From positions 1 to 21,797 of the IMG/VR virus record IMGVR_UViG_3300017727_000199: a DNA stretch of 21,797 nt; one strand, given 5' to 3'. This document shows, piece by piece, positions 1 through 6,541 of this stretch. The position numbers and the translations under genes were made by a program. The number at the start of each line of letters is the position of its first letter. The first letter of the stretch is position 1. Below the pieces are notes generated by a model. That model was not told where the DNA came from. It searched no databases and saw only the letters and a list, made by a program, of their open reading frames with translations. Source of the DNA: a virus.

Positions 1-1522
1 ATAACAGGTTCTCCATGTTAATCAGTGCGTCTGTCAGCTCGAGAGATCCCTGGCCTCGATCTGCCGCTTCCTTCTCTGAGATTTCAGCACGACGTGCAGC
101 CCCGTGTTCCGCGATCTCAGTGACTGCAGCCTCGTATTCCTCTTGTGCGAGTTTGCCTGCCTCGAGGCGTTCTTTAAGTATTTCAAGCTGCTTTGTCTCC
201 TTTCGTTCTAGCGCCTCGATCTCTGTGTCATTGAGCGCCATGATCATTTCGAGTGTTTTGGCTGCCTCTGCAGCTTTCTTGCTCTCGTCCTTTGCCTCGG
301 CTTTTGCTTTATTCTCAATGGCCGCTGTAGCCGCCTCAGCAGCCTGTGCCTCGTCGTATAGGGCGCCAGCTCGTTGCGCAAGCGCGGCAATCTTTTCGGG
401 AGCAAATCCCTGGGCCTCAGCCTGTCTTACCACTGACAGAATAGCCAGAGCGCGGCCTGTAAGCCCTGCCGTGGCCGCTTCCTCCTCCATCGCGGCAATC
501 ATGCCCTGGGCTGAGTTTGCATACTCTGAGCTTGATTCCGATGCGTCCTGTATCGCGCCTGGTATATCCGCCAGGGCCTTCGACAAAAACTCCGCTTGTT
601 CCTCTGCGGTCTGCATTGTCATTGCCGCCTGCAATACAGGCAGAGCCATTTGAGCGAACTTGTCAGTGACACCGTCGACCTGCAATAGCTCATTGACCAT
701 CGCAGTGACAGACGCAGCAGCGCCCTCATTGCCAGCCGCCATAGAATCTATCGCGTTGCGTAGATTTTTCGCCTGCTCGGTCGATATGCCCATCTGGTCA
801 GCATATTCTGCAAGGCGGGCAGCGTTACCTCTTTGCATTTGCCCAGACTTGAGCTGTGTCACGCCTAGCTCATCAAGGCTATCGATCATTAGTTGCTGGG
901 CGGCTGTAGCGTTCTGCATCGCCTCCACGTACTTAACGCGAAGCTCGATTTCCGCCAGGTTGCGGCTTGTTTTCGCTAATCTAAGGAATGAGTCACTGAG
1001 CTTCATCGCCCCAGTAGCTGCATCCTCCGACATGATCTTGCCGATATCTGCGAGGGATTCCTCGAGATCGTCTGCCGACTTTTCCGCGCCCATCATTGCG
1101 GGAATCAATACGCTACCGACTGCAGCGCCAATACCTACGATAGCGCCGAGCAGTGGCACGCCCAAAACGAAACCCAAGTCAGCCGCCTGGACGCCGACCG
1201 CTCGCATGGGGTTTTGACCAGCAGCTATCTGACCAGCCAGTTGCTCGAATTGGATGCCAGCCATGCCAGCTTTTCGGCCTAGACCGCCGATTCGGTCGCC
1301 TGCATCGTTTGCTGCTGGTGGTAATCCTGGGGGGATGGCGCCTTTTGCTTTATTACCGAAGTCATCGACGGCATTGCCTGCCGTTTTGGCTGCGCCTGTT
1401 ACGTCCTCAAACTCATCCTCGAGAGCTGCCGCAGACTGACTGAGCTTTTCAACGTCAGTTTTTGCTCGCTTTACGTCGCTCGTGTTGACTTTTAGCGTTA
1501 ATGATCCGACTTCAGTGGCCAT
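1..1522 (-). CDS. Tail tape measure protein, N-terminal part (3' end outside window)
   Basis: The frame runs open from an ATG at 1522-1520 to the window edge, giving about 507 residues with no stop, so the C-terminus is missing. Tape measure proteins fill the tail tube lumen, set tail length and are released during DNA ejection. What is seen: a small, Ala/Gln/Glu-rich, mostly helical protein; a stretch near residues 85-110 with a QFEQLAGQIAAGQNPMRAV-like pattern typical of lambda-type tape measures; a hydrophobic Gly/Ala/Val/Ile segment around residues 115-140; and long charged coiled-coil sequence (EIEALERKE..., KEAADRG...) near the edge. It begins 25 nt inside the end of the frameshifted tail chaperone gene, the usual position for this gene. 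Start choice: the first ATG in frame downstream of the chaperone, giving MATEVGSLTLKVNTSDV. Identification rests on composition, length and synteny and is strong. Confidence 0.9.
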   Translation of the reverse strand, partial: MATEVGSLTLKVNTSDVKRAKTDVEKLSQSAAALEDEFEDVTGAAKTAGNAVDDFGNKAKGAIPPGLPPAANDAGDRIGGLGRKAGMAGIQFEQLAGQIAAGQNPMRAVGVQAADLGFVLGVPLLGAIVGIGAAVGSVLIPAMMGAEKSADDLEESLADIGKIMSEDAATGAMKLSDSFLRLAKTSRNLAEIELRVKYVEAMQNATAAQQLMIDSLDELGVTQLKSGQMQRGNAARLAEYADQMGISTEQAKNLRNAIDSMAAGNEGAAASVTAMVNELLQVDGVTDKFAQMALPVLQAAMTMQTAEEQAEFLSKALADIPGAIQDASESSSEYANSAQGMIAAMEEEAATAGLTGRALAILSVVRQAEAQGFAPEKIAALAQRAGALYDEAQAAEAATAAIENKAKAEAKDESKKAAEAAKTLEMIMALNDTEIEALERKETKQLEILKERLEAGKLAQEEYEAAVTEIAEHGAARRAEISEKEAADRGQGSLELTDALINMENLL

Positions 1523-2210
1523 ACTGGTGGCGCTCCTCGATATTTACTCAGCCCAATGATCGCGCTGACTTCCCAGGGGTCTAATTTTACACCCGTGAGC
1601 TGCTCGTATGCTGCTAATTCTACATACGAGTGAGTCGGCATCGACGTATACGCTTTCCAGGCATCGTCGTGATCGGTGCTCAGTCTTGGCGCTGATAAGA
1701 GGTCTGGCGGCGTGACACCCGTCGTTTTCTCGACCTGTTTCAGCGTTTCAAATCGGCTGATGTCAGAGCCATCAGGGTGCGAGTGAATCCACATACACCA
1801 CCGACCGAACGTCACGAACTCATCGGTCAGCCGCTTATAAAATTTTCGCCAGTACCCAGGAACTCGAGAAGCTGAGTGACTACGCCAGGTGCGTCCTGGT
1901 ATAGCTCTCGGGCGTTCTTCTTGCTGAACTCGTAGTCCTCGCCGTCTTTGACAATACCGCGCCAATCAAGCGTCACAGAAACCAGGGCGTCAACGTCCAT
2001 CTTGTCAAAGTCCAGGTCGTCCTCTTTGCTTTGGCTTTTAGCCTTCAGTATCTGAGACGTCTGTGATTTCTTGGCAGCTCTCCACTCGCGGGAGTCGGCC
2101 CCCATGATCGTGATAAACACGTCTGTGGGCTCTCCGTTGAGTGGATTTTTGATATTGCACTCAGCTCCCTGCGCGTGCGCCTGGGCTGTAGCTAACTGCG
2201 CGAAGTCCAT
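1498..2210 (-). CDS. Tail assembly chaperone, -1 frameshift product (gpGT-like)
   Basis: This is the long form made when ribosomes slip -1 at the A-AAT-TTT heptamer near the end of the 1827-2210 frame. Translation then continues in the new frame (FYKRLTDEF...) to the TAA at 1498. The predicted fusion is about 237 residues: 124 from the upstream frame and 113 from the downstream frame. The downstream frame has no good start of its own, and its upstream part overlaps the first frame out of phase. This arrangement sits exactly between tail tube and tape measure genes, as in lambda G/GT and many siphoviruses, where the long form recruits tail tube subunits onto the tape measure. The extension holds a PHD-like WIHSHPDGSDISRF segment and a Trp/Pro-rich C-terminus. 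That slippage occurs is inferred from the heptamer, the frame relation and synteny; its efficiency cannot be read. Confidence 0.85.
1827..2210 (-). CDS. Tail assembly chaperone, short form (gpG-like)
   Basis: This 127-residue protein is the in-frame product of the chaperone gene. By analogy with lambda gpG it binds the tape measure protein during tail assembly and is absent from the virion. Visible features: an N-terminal region with NPLNGEPTDVFITIMGADS, which resembles the N-terminus of tail chaperone families that coat the tape measure; a Lys/Ser/Asp-rich middle; and a C-terminal DAPGVVTQLLEFLGTGENF just before the slippery site. The start ATG (2210-2208) shares its first base with the TAA of the tail tube gene (TAATG), so the two are translationally coupled. 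Family assignment is by pattern and gene order rather than a recognised domain search. Confidence 0.85.
   Translation of the reverse strand: MDFAQLATAQAHAQGAECNIKNPLNGEPTDVFITIMGADSREWRAAKKSQTSQILKAKSQSKEDDLDFDKMDVDALVSVTLDWRGIVKDGEDYEFSKKNARELYQDAPGVVTQLLEFLGTGENFISG
1839..1845 (-). promoter_or_regulatory. Programmed -1 ribosomal frameshift site (A AAT TTT)
   Basis: Read on the minus strand in the zero frame, the codons are GAA AAT TTT ATA AGC GGC TGA. The heptamer A-AAT-TTT fits the X-XXY-YYZ rule (X=A, Y=T, Z=T): AAT can re-pair as AAA and TTT as TTT after slipping back one base. The zero-frame stop follows three codons later at 1827-1829. After slippage the frame reads TAT AAG CGG CTG ACC and stays open to 1498. 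I did not identify a convincing downstream stimulatory hairpin or pseudoknot by eye. Confidence 0.85.
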
Positions 2211-3127
2211 TAGGCGTTAGTACGAGTAATTTTGATCTGCGAATCGTCTAAGCTGTCGTACAGCGCAACAAAGTCCATCGCTATCGTCACAGCACCCTCA
2301 CCCGACACGTCAGGCTGTCCGCTGTTGTACTTCACGTTTGAGAAGTCAAACTCGTAGCTGTTGCCATCCAGGTCTGTCAGAGTCAGCGTGATGCTAGACG
2401 ATGTCTCGTTCAAGAACTTCTCGTATAGCGTCTTGCTCTGGAAGTACGTGGTCAGCGTGCCAGTGACTCGAGATCGGCCAATCGATGGGCGGTTTGTAGT
2501 CTGGCTGCCAACCGAGAACAACGGCTCGATGCCATTCTCCAGGGTGAACTCGACCGACGTGACCGTCGCGATTGAGCTGCCGCCTTCGCTTATTGACCCA
2601 GTAAATGAGTCAAATGGAACCTTGCCAGCATCAGCTAAGAACGTGGAGCCAGTGATTGCTGCCGTTCCAAGCGTCAAATCCTTGCCAACTACGCCGAACG
2701 TGCAGCCGACCATGGCGTTGGGCGACACTGACAAAGCCATCGAGTTAATCTCGCAGCCCTTGTACGTGTGGAACTCAGGCGTAGCCAGGTCAGCAAACTT
2801 ACGCTGTATCGTGAACGATCGGCGAGTTGTGCCTGCCTTGAGTACGTCGAGAGCCCAGGTGCCACATAGGGCTGCCTCGATCAGGTCGTCGAATGATTCA
2901 TACTCCAGCTCACAGGTGACTTCTCCGCCTACGGTCTTGTTGCCGTGACGGAAGTCTTCAACCATGCGATCGCCTCTCAGCTTCTCGCTCTCGACGGCAT
3001 CCTTGGATACGTTGAGGGTCGTTCCTGTGTGTGGAAGTGGGGAAAACGCGGGAGTCGACGGCGTCGTGCCATACGTGGTCTCCGCGATATAGTGTAGGCT
3101 GTGCTGTGCACCGTTTGCGAATGTCAT
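2210..3127 (-). CDS. Major tail tube protein
   Basis: This 305-residue protein is the repeating subunit of the non-contractile tail tube. The N-terminus (SLHYIAETTYGTTPSTPAFSP) and the following region with GDRMVEDFRHGNKTVGGEV and the acidic ELEYESFDDLIEAAL match the phage tail tube family seen in many siphoviruses (Phage_tube_2-type). The Ser/Thr/Gly-rich beta-strand composition of residues 100-290 also fits. It lies between the tail terminator-like gene, with which it shares an ATGA overlap at 3124-3127, and the tail chaperone gene (TAATG overlap at 2210). The ATG at 3127 is the first in frame after the upstream stop. Recognition is from sequence pattern and synteny together; high confidence in the role, lower in the exact Pfam family. 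Confidence 0.88.
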   Translation of the reverse strand: MTFANGAQHSLHYIAETTYGTTPSTPAFSPLPHTGTTLNVSKDAVESEKLRGDRMVEDFRHGNKTVGGEVTCELEYESFDDLIEAALCGTWALDVLKAGTTRRSFTIQRKFADLATPEFHTYKGCEINSMALSVSPNAMVGCTFGVVGKDLTLGTAAITGSTFLADAGKVPFDSFTGSISEGGSSIATVTSVEFTLENGIEPLFSVGSQTTNRPSIGRSRVTGTLTTYFQSKTLYEKFLNETSSSITLTLTDLDGNSYEFDFSNVKYNSGQPDVSGEGAVTIAMDFVALYDSLDDSQIKITRTNA

Positions 3128-3528
3128 GTTCTGGCCTCAGTATATGTCTGGAAGTCTATCGAGACGGGCACGAAGTACCACTCCTCGTCCAAAATAGCGG
3201 GTCCGATCGAAACTGACCGAACTCGCAAGCTCTGGCTATTATACGTCAAAACTGTACCTCTCTTGAATGTATTAGCCACTGTATCCACCTCTGACGGTCT
3301 CCCTGAGCCCCGAGGTGCGACGACATCGACCTGGTAAATACCATTGGTCTCATCCTTGCCAGAGACGCCCAGGGAGGCCTGGATAGTGTCTGCTGGTAGG
3401 AATGCTGCTCGCAGGTAGGTCGTGCCAGCCTGCGGTGTATATGGGATATTAGGGAATGCCACTGGCGTCCCTGTAATCGTGGCGAGCTGTGTGTCTAAAG
3501 CCGCCTGTATGTCATTAAATACCGTCAT
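3124..3528 (-). CDS. Tail terminator-like protein (DUF4128-type)
   Basis: This 134-residue protein has the pattern of the DUF4128/gpU-like family placed just before the tail tube gene. The N-terminal MTVFNDIQAALDTQL is an amphipathic helix, followed by NIPYTPQAGTTYLRAAFLPAD, then alternating strands including GIYQVDVVAPRGSGRPSEVDTVANTFKRG and a C-terminal VPVSIDFQTYTEA. Members of this fold form hexameric rings that cap the tail tube and stop its growth, joining it to the head. The gene overlaps its neighbours by TAATG (3528) and ATGA (3124-3127), so it is translated as part of the head-tail connector block. The function is established for the family and inferred here from position and pattern. 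Confidence 0.75.
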   Translation of the reverse strand: MTVFNDIQAALDTQLATITGTPVAFPNIPYTPQAGTTYLRAAFLPADTIQASLGVSGKDETNGIYQVDVVAPRGSGRPSEVDTVANTFKRGTVLTYNSQSLRVRSVSIGPAILDEEWYFVPVSIDFQTYTEART

Positions 3529-3890
3529 TATTTTGACGCCTGTTCAATGAATGTCTTGTACTCGCCGAGAGTAACGCGGACGACGCCCTGTGGCGCTTGC
3601 TGCGACCAGCCATATTCGAGCCGCTCGGCATACGGCAGGTTGTTGGTCATATAGAACGTATTGCCTGCGACCATCTTGTTGGCTGTATTTACCAGGTTAA
3701 TCTCATTGCCTGCGCCTGGATCTTTGCCCGTCGCTGGCGCGTCTATGCTGAACTGCCAATTGTTGCGGAATCGACCTGTGTCTACTGGCGAGCGCTTGAT
3801 GATCTTGCTGCCCATACCTATCAACGTGCCTCTGACTACCTTCTCAGGCAGGTCGGCGAAGTCTTTAATGGCAGCCGTCAGCGTCTTCAT
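3528..3890 (-). CDS. HK97 gp10-like neck/tail completion protein
   Basis: This 120-residue protein resembles the HK97 gp10 family of small neck or minor tail components. Diagnostic pieces are IKRSPVDTGRFRNNW, the widely shared 'SPVDTGRLR' signature of this family, and NNLPYAERLEYGWSQQAPQGVVRVTL, the matching 'YA..lE.G.s..AP.G' motif near the C-terminus. Such proteins sit between the head-closure and tail-terminator genes and help join or complete head and tail. Here the gene overlaps the preceding connector by ATGA (3887-3890) and the following one by TAATG (3528-3530). The two motifs together with synteny make the assignment fairly firm. Confidence 0.85.
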   Translation of the reverse strand: MKTLTAAIKDFADLPEKVVRGTLIGMGSKIIKRSPVDTGRFRNNWQFSIDAPATGKDPGAGNEINLVNTANKMVAGNTFYMTNNLPYAERLEYGWSQQAPQGVVRVTLGEYKTFIEQASK

Positions 3891-4237
3891 TTGCGTATCT
3901 GCAGCTCGCTAACCAGGGCGGTATCTGCTGGCTGGTTGGTGCTTATTGAGACTACGCGATAAACGTCTGAACCGATCGCGACTGTATCTCCGACCTCATA
4001 AGTATGGGCCTCAGACACGAGCCTCCTGTCTCCAGCCAGTACAGTTTGATCAGCAGAGTCAGCATCGCGATAGTCAAACAAAACGCCATTCTTGGTGAAT
4101 GTGGACGTGGTATCACTCGTCGCCCCTGTCCCTGGGTCATACGCTCCCTTTGACGTCCGTGTGAACGTCAGCTCCTGTCCGAATTTAGCCAGCAGAGTCT
4201 CTGCGGTCTTGGCTAGTGGAGCGTAATTAAAGCTCAT
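3887..4237 (-). CDS. Head closure / head-tail joining protein (putative)
   Basis: This 116-residue protein has an N-terminal helix (NYAPLAKTAETLLAKFGQ) followed by a beta-rich body: ELTFTRTSKGAYDPGTGATSD, then NGVLFDYR, a loop with ADQTVLAGDRRLV, and YEVGDTVAIGSDVYRVVSISTNQPADTALVSELQIRK. The 'dG..YRVv.v....p......y.lqlr' ending is typical of head-closure (stopper) proteins of the SPP1 gp16/lambda gpFII type, which seal the portal after packaging. The assignment rests on this pattern and on its place between the connector gene and the gp10-like gene. Both ends overlap neighbours by ATGA. No catalytic motif is visible or expected. Confidence 0.6.
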   Translation of the reverse strand: MSFNYAPLAKTAETLLAKFGQELTFTRTSKGAYDPGTGATSDTTSTFTKNGVLFDYRDADSADQTVLAGDRRLVSEAHTYEVGDTVAIGSDVYRVVSISTNQPADTALVSELQIRK

Positions 4238-4722
4238 GTGCGTGACACGCTGTTTACACCATGGATGATTTTACGAACTGCGTGATTGAATGCAGGCGTT
4301 CGCTTTCTCATCATGGAATTGCTGCTGTAAGTCACTCGAATGTCGCCGATCTGCTCAGATTCTGTCTGGCGCTCTTGCGAATTGAGTGCGCTGTCGCCAT
4401 CAAGCTCGATTTTTGTCAGCTCATACATGGCGTTCTTTACTTCTTTCGGGATCTCATCGGCGTCGACGTCATAGTGATCGACAAATACGCGATCTCTAGG
4501 CCACTGCAGCGCCTGCGTCTCTGTGTGCTTTAGTCCTAAGAAGTTTAGGGACTCAAAATAGTCCATTGCGCGGAGTATGGCGTGGCTGATCTTTGCATCG
4601 CTATGGCTGTGCACTATGCCGCGATCTGTTGCCCAGGTATCCCAGGCGGTGACAGTGATATACGAGTTCGCATTCGCTACGAGCGAACCATCTTCAATTA
4701 TCAATGTGACCTCTTCCGCCAT
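4234..4722 (-). CDS. Head-tail connector, annotated family 'DnaT-like ssDNA-binding'
   Basis: This 162-residue protein starts with LIIEDGSLVANANSYITVTAWDTWATDRG, the characteristic 'GS.v.nANSYis...a..y...rg' beginning of phage proteins often labelled DnaT-like ssDNA-binding (DnaT_2). It continues with ILRAMDYFESLNFLG, LQWPRDRVFVD and DEIPKEVKNAMYELTKIEL. The helical 'IP..vk.A..ela' part corresponds to the gp6/gp15-type head-tail connector fold, and the gene is the first after the major capsid gene. I therefore infer a structural connector role rather than DNA replication. A Shine-Dalgarno GAGG lies 5-6 nt before the ATG at 4722-4720. A terminator separates it from the capsid gene, so it may depend on readthrough. 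Confidence 0.75.
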   Translation of the reverse strand: MAEEVTLIIEDGSLVANANSYITVTAWDTWATDRGIVHSHSDAKISHAILRAMDYFESLNFLGLKHTETQALQWPRDRVFVDHYDVDADEIPKEVKNAMYELTKIELDGDSALNSQERQTESEQIGDIRVTYSSNSMMRKRTPAFNHAVRKIIHGVNSVSRT

Positions 4723-4732
4723 AATATCCTCG

Positions 4733-4762
4733 CAATAAAATAAATGGGGCCCGAAGGCCCCT
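4733..4762 (-). terminator. Intrinsic terminator after the major capsid gene
   Basis: On the minus strand a perfect 6-bp stem GGGGCC/GGCCCC (4761-4756 with 4751-4746) closes a UUCG tetraloop. It is followed by ATTTATTTTATT, a T-rich tract. It begins 6 nt past the capsid stop codon and ends 11 nt before the next start. Partial termination here would leave capsid mRNA in excess over connector and tail mRNA. Confidence 0.85.
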
Positions 4763-4767
4763 GGGTA

Positions 4768-5685
4768 TTAGCCCAATACATGACCAATGAAGTCAGACTT
4801 CCAGGCTTTTACGCCCCATGAAGCTGCTACTTCGATCATTGACTTGCGGTATCCGCGATATGAACGAACCTCAAATACGAGGCCGCTGTGTGGGTCTTGA
4901 ACCACAATCGCGTCATCTGCTGAATCGCCACCGTTTGGAACTGCTGGAGCGCGCATTGCAAGCTCCATAGCAGCGCGGTGCATTGCGATGTTGTACGCAG
5001 TACCAGCCGCTGAGTAAACGCTGCCAGACTCACGCAAAGCCATACCTTGCAGGTCGAGCAATACGCCCTGGCGAAGCAGGTCGGTGCCGCCAGCAGTGTT
5101 TGCTGATTGCAGGTTTGCCAGGTTGCGAAGGTTTGCACCTGCCGCTGTATTGATGATCAGAGACACCTGACCGTCATTTGGTGGCATACCGTTGTCGACC
5201 AGCTCCTTGCGGATGTCTGCGATCAGGTCGAAGTTAGACGCGAATGGAACGGTTCCACCAGTGCCTACTGTTCCCGCTGGGGTAGCTGTACCAGCTGCCT
5301 CACCGAGGTCTGCTTCGATCTCATTGCAGAGTGTTCGCATAGCTTGCTTGATCTGATCACCATAGACAGTCTCGAAGCCGATACCATTGTTCAAGTGACG
5401 TACATCTTCACCTGTGTATGGAATCTGAACTGCGCGAGCGTTTGTGATGCTCAGTGTCTTGTTGTCGACAGTCTGATCAGTGCCCTCGGGGATAGTCATC
5501 GCCTCAGTCACGTCTACAGCTGTTGCAGCGCGAGTGAATGAAGCACGAACGACGTCGCCCTTCGCTGCTCGCTCTGAGCCGTTTGCATTGATAGTTGACG
5601 CGGGGATGAAGCCGACTAGCTCCCTGCCCACGACATCAGCAGCTTTGTAGATGTCGGCTGCTAGGTCTGTAAGTACGTTAGCCAT
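4768..5685 (-). CDS. Major capsid protein (HK97 fold, P22-coat-like)
   Basis: This 305-residue protein forms the icosahedral shell. Position, length and pattern agree: it directly follows a coiled-coil scaffold gene and precedes the connector gene. It carries the motif run AMTIPEGTDQTVDNKTLSITNARAVQIPYTGEDVRHL at residues 62-98, which recalls P22 coat-type proteins. It also has a helical spine-like segment (VYGDQIKQAMRTLCNEIEADLG), a beta/P-loop region rich in Gly/Thr around 135-150, and a C-terminal GLVFEVRSYRGYRKSMIEVAASWGVKAWK, the usual strand and 'yG.kv.r' ending. A strong AAGGAGG Shine-Dalgarno sits 6-7 nt before the ATG at 5685. There is no N-terminal delta-domain and no adjacent HK97-type protease gene, consistent with a separate scaffold. 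Confidence 0.88.
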   Translation of the reverse strand: MANVLTDLAADIYKAADVVGRELVGFIPASTINANGSERAAKGDVVRASFTRAATAVDVTEAMTIPEGTDQTVDNKTLSITNARAVQIPYTGEDVRHLNNGIGFETVYGDQIKQAMRTLCNEIEADLGEAAGTATPAGTVGTGGTVPFASNFDLIADIRKELVDNGMPPNDGQVSLIINTAAGANLRNLANLQSANTAGGTDLLRQGVLLDLQGMALRESGSVYSAAGTAYNIAMHRAAMELAMRAPAVPNGGDSADDAIVVQDPHSGLVFEVRSYRGYRKSMIEVAASWGVKAWKSDFIGHVLG

Positions 5686-5696
5686 TGTCGGCCTCC

Positions 5697-6344
5697 TTAA
5701 TCATCGAAAAGTTGACCGCCTGACGCAAAAAACTCAGCTCGTTGCTGATGCCCCATTGCCTCAAAGTCGGCCCTGCTTACTTCACTTGATCGTTCTTGGG
5801 CCCTGCCTTCTGAACGTGCGGCGCCGCCGCCAGCTGCCTGACTACCATCAACTAAGAACGGTAAACGCTCTTTGATGCTGCTTGTCAGGTCACTAAGTGT
5901 GGACACGGTCAATTGACCGCTATCGTCCGTCACTCGGATCTCCCCATCAACAAACGCAAGCCTCTGGCTTATCTGTTGCTGCAAGAGCGAGGCTTTTGCC
6001 ACGTCCTTGGTCAATCCACTTGCAAGTTTACCAGATTCTGCGTCAATGCGCGCCTGTATGCGCTCCTGCTGCATTTTCTCCATTTCCTGGCGGTATCTAT
6101 CAGCCTCAGACTTTTGTGCCTCAAACAGCTGTTTATAGTCGTTTTCGGCCTTTGCCTTTTCTTCAGCCTGTTGCCTGGCTAACTCTTGAGCCTCTTCAGC
6201 TTCGCGCTGCTTGGCCTTTTTCTCGGCTAACAGCTGGTCATTCTTGCTCTTTAAGCCAGACACCTGCTGCTCAACCATGCTCTGCAGCTGCGCTTCAATT
6301 GCCGCTTTCTGCTCCTCGTTTAGTTCGATACCTTCAATTTCCAT
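5697..6344 (-). CDS. Scaffolding protein
   Basis: This 215-residue, highly charged protein is dominated by an uninterrupted coiled coil from about residue 10 to 110 (repeats of KAKQREAEEAQELARQQAEEK type). A short beta-like section (FVDGEIRVTDDSGQLTVSTL) and a Gly/Ala-rich linker follow. Its C-terminus is SRADFEAMGHQQRAEFFASGG, a helix-turn-helix-like end of the kind that binds coat protein in phage scaffolds. It lies immediately upstream of the major capsid gene (11 nt gap). Scaffolds direct procapsid assembly and then leave the shell. AGAGGTGA is placed correctly before the ATG at 6344-6342. The family is recognised by composition and neighbours rather than conserved residues. Confidence 0.85.
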   Translation of the reverse strand: MEIEGIELNEEQKAAIEAQLQSMVEQQVSGLKSKNDQLLAEKKAKQREAEEAQELARQQAEEKAKAENDYKQLFEAQKSEADRYRQEMEKMQQERIQARIDAESGKLASGLTKDVAKASLLQQQISQRLAFVDGEIRVTDDSGQLTVSTLSDLTSSIKERLPFLVDGSQAAGGGAARSEGRAQERSSEVSRADFEAMGHQQRAEFFASGGQLFDD

Positions 6345-6379
6345 AATTCACCTCTGGTGGTTTGTGCGGCTCTGCCGCG

Positions 6380-6541
6380 TTACTTTGCTTTCTCGATGAG
6401 GAATAAAGACTCCTCTAGATCTGCCTGCTGCTCATCAGGCAAAAACGCCATCAAGCGCCTGACTTCGGCGATATCTGCCTTGGTCACATTGCGCTTGTTC
6501 GTGATTTTGGTGATCGCCATCCAGGCGTCAGCTCTATCCAT
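6380..6541 (-). CDS. Small helical protein of the head operon
   Basis: A 53-residue protein starting MDRADAWMAITKITNKRN. The start ATG (6541-6539) lies 8 nt inside the end of the MuF-like gene and has a very good Shine-Dalgarno, GGAGGGAG, about 5 nt upstream, which is the main support that it is real. The product looks like two helices: a basic first half (ITNKRNVTKADIAEVRR) and an acidic second half (LPDEQQADLEESLFLIEKAK). It sits between the MuF-like minor capsid gene and the scaffold gene, so a virion or assembly role is likely, but I do not recognise the family. Confidence 0.7.
   Translation of the reverse strand: MDRADAWMAITKITNKRNVTKADIAEVRRLMAFLPDEQQADLEESLFLIEKAK

Noticed and set aside
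15-1217. Long plus-strand open frames (212 and 185 residues) opposite the tape measure gene
   Set aside because: Ser/Ala-rich translations are the mirror of the Ala/Glu/Gln-rich tape measure; no ribosome sites, and the minus frame is open throughout with family-typical sequence.
2361-2948. 195-residue plus-strand open frame
   Set aside because: Lies wholly within the tail tube gene on the other strand; no recognisable protein pattern.
5897-6346. 149-residue plus-strand open frame opposite the scaffold gene
   Set aside because: Low-complexity reverse complement of a coiled-coil gene; no start signal and no family pattern.
6349-6359. CACC-TCT-GGTG inverted repeat before the scaffold gene as a third operator
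   Set aside because: It differs from the shared palindrome in arm and spacer, has no -35 box and is explained by the scaffold Shine-Dalgarno.
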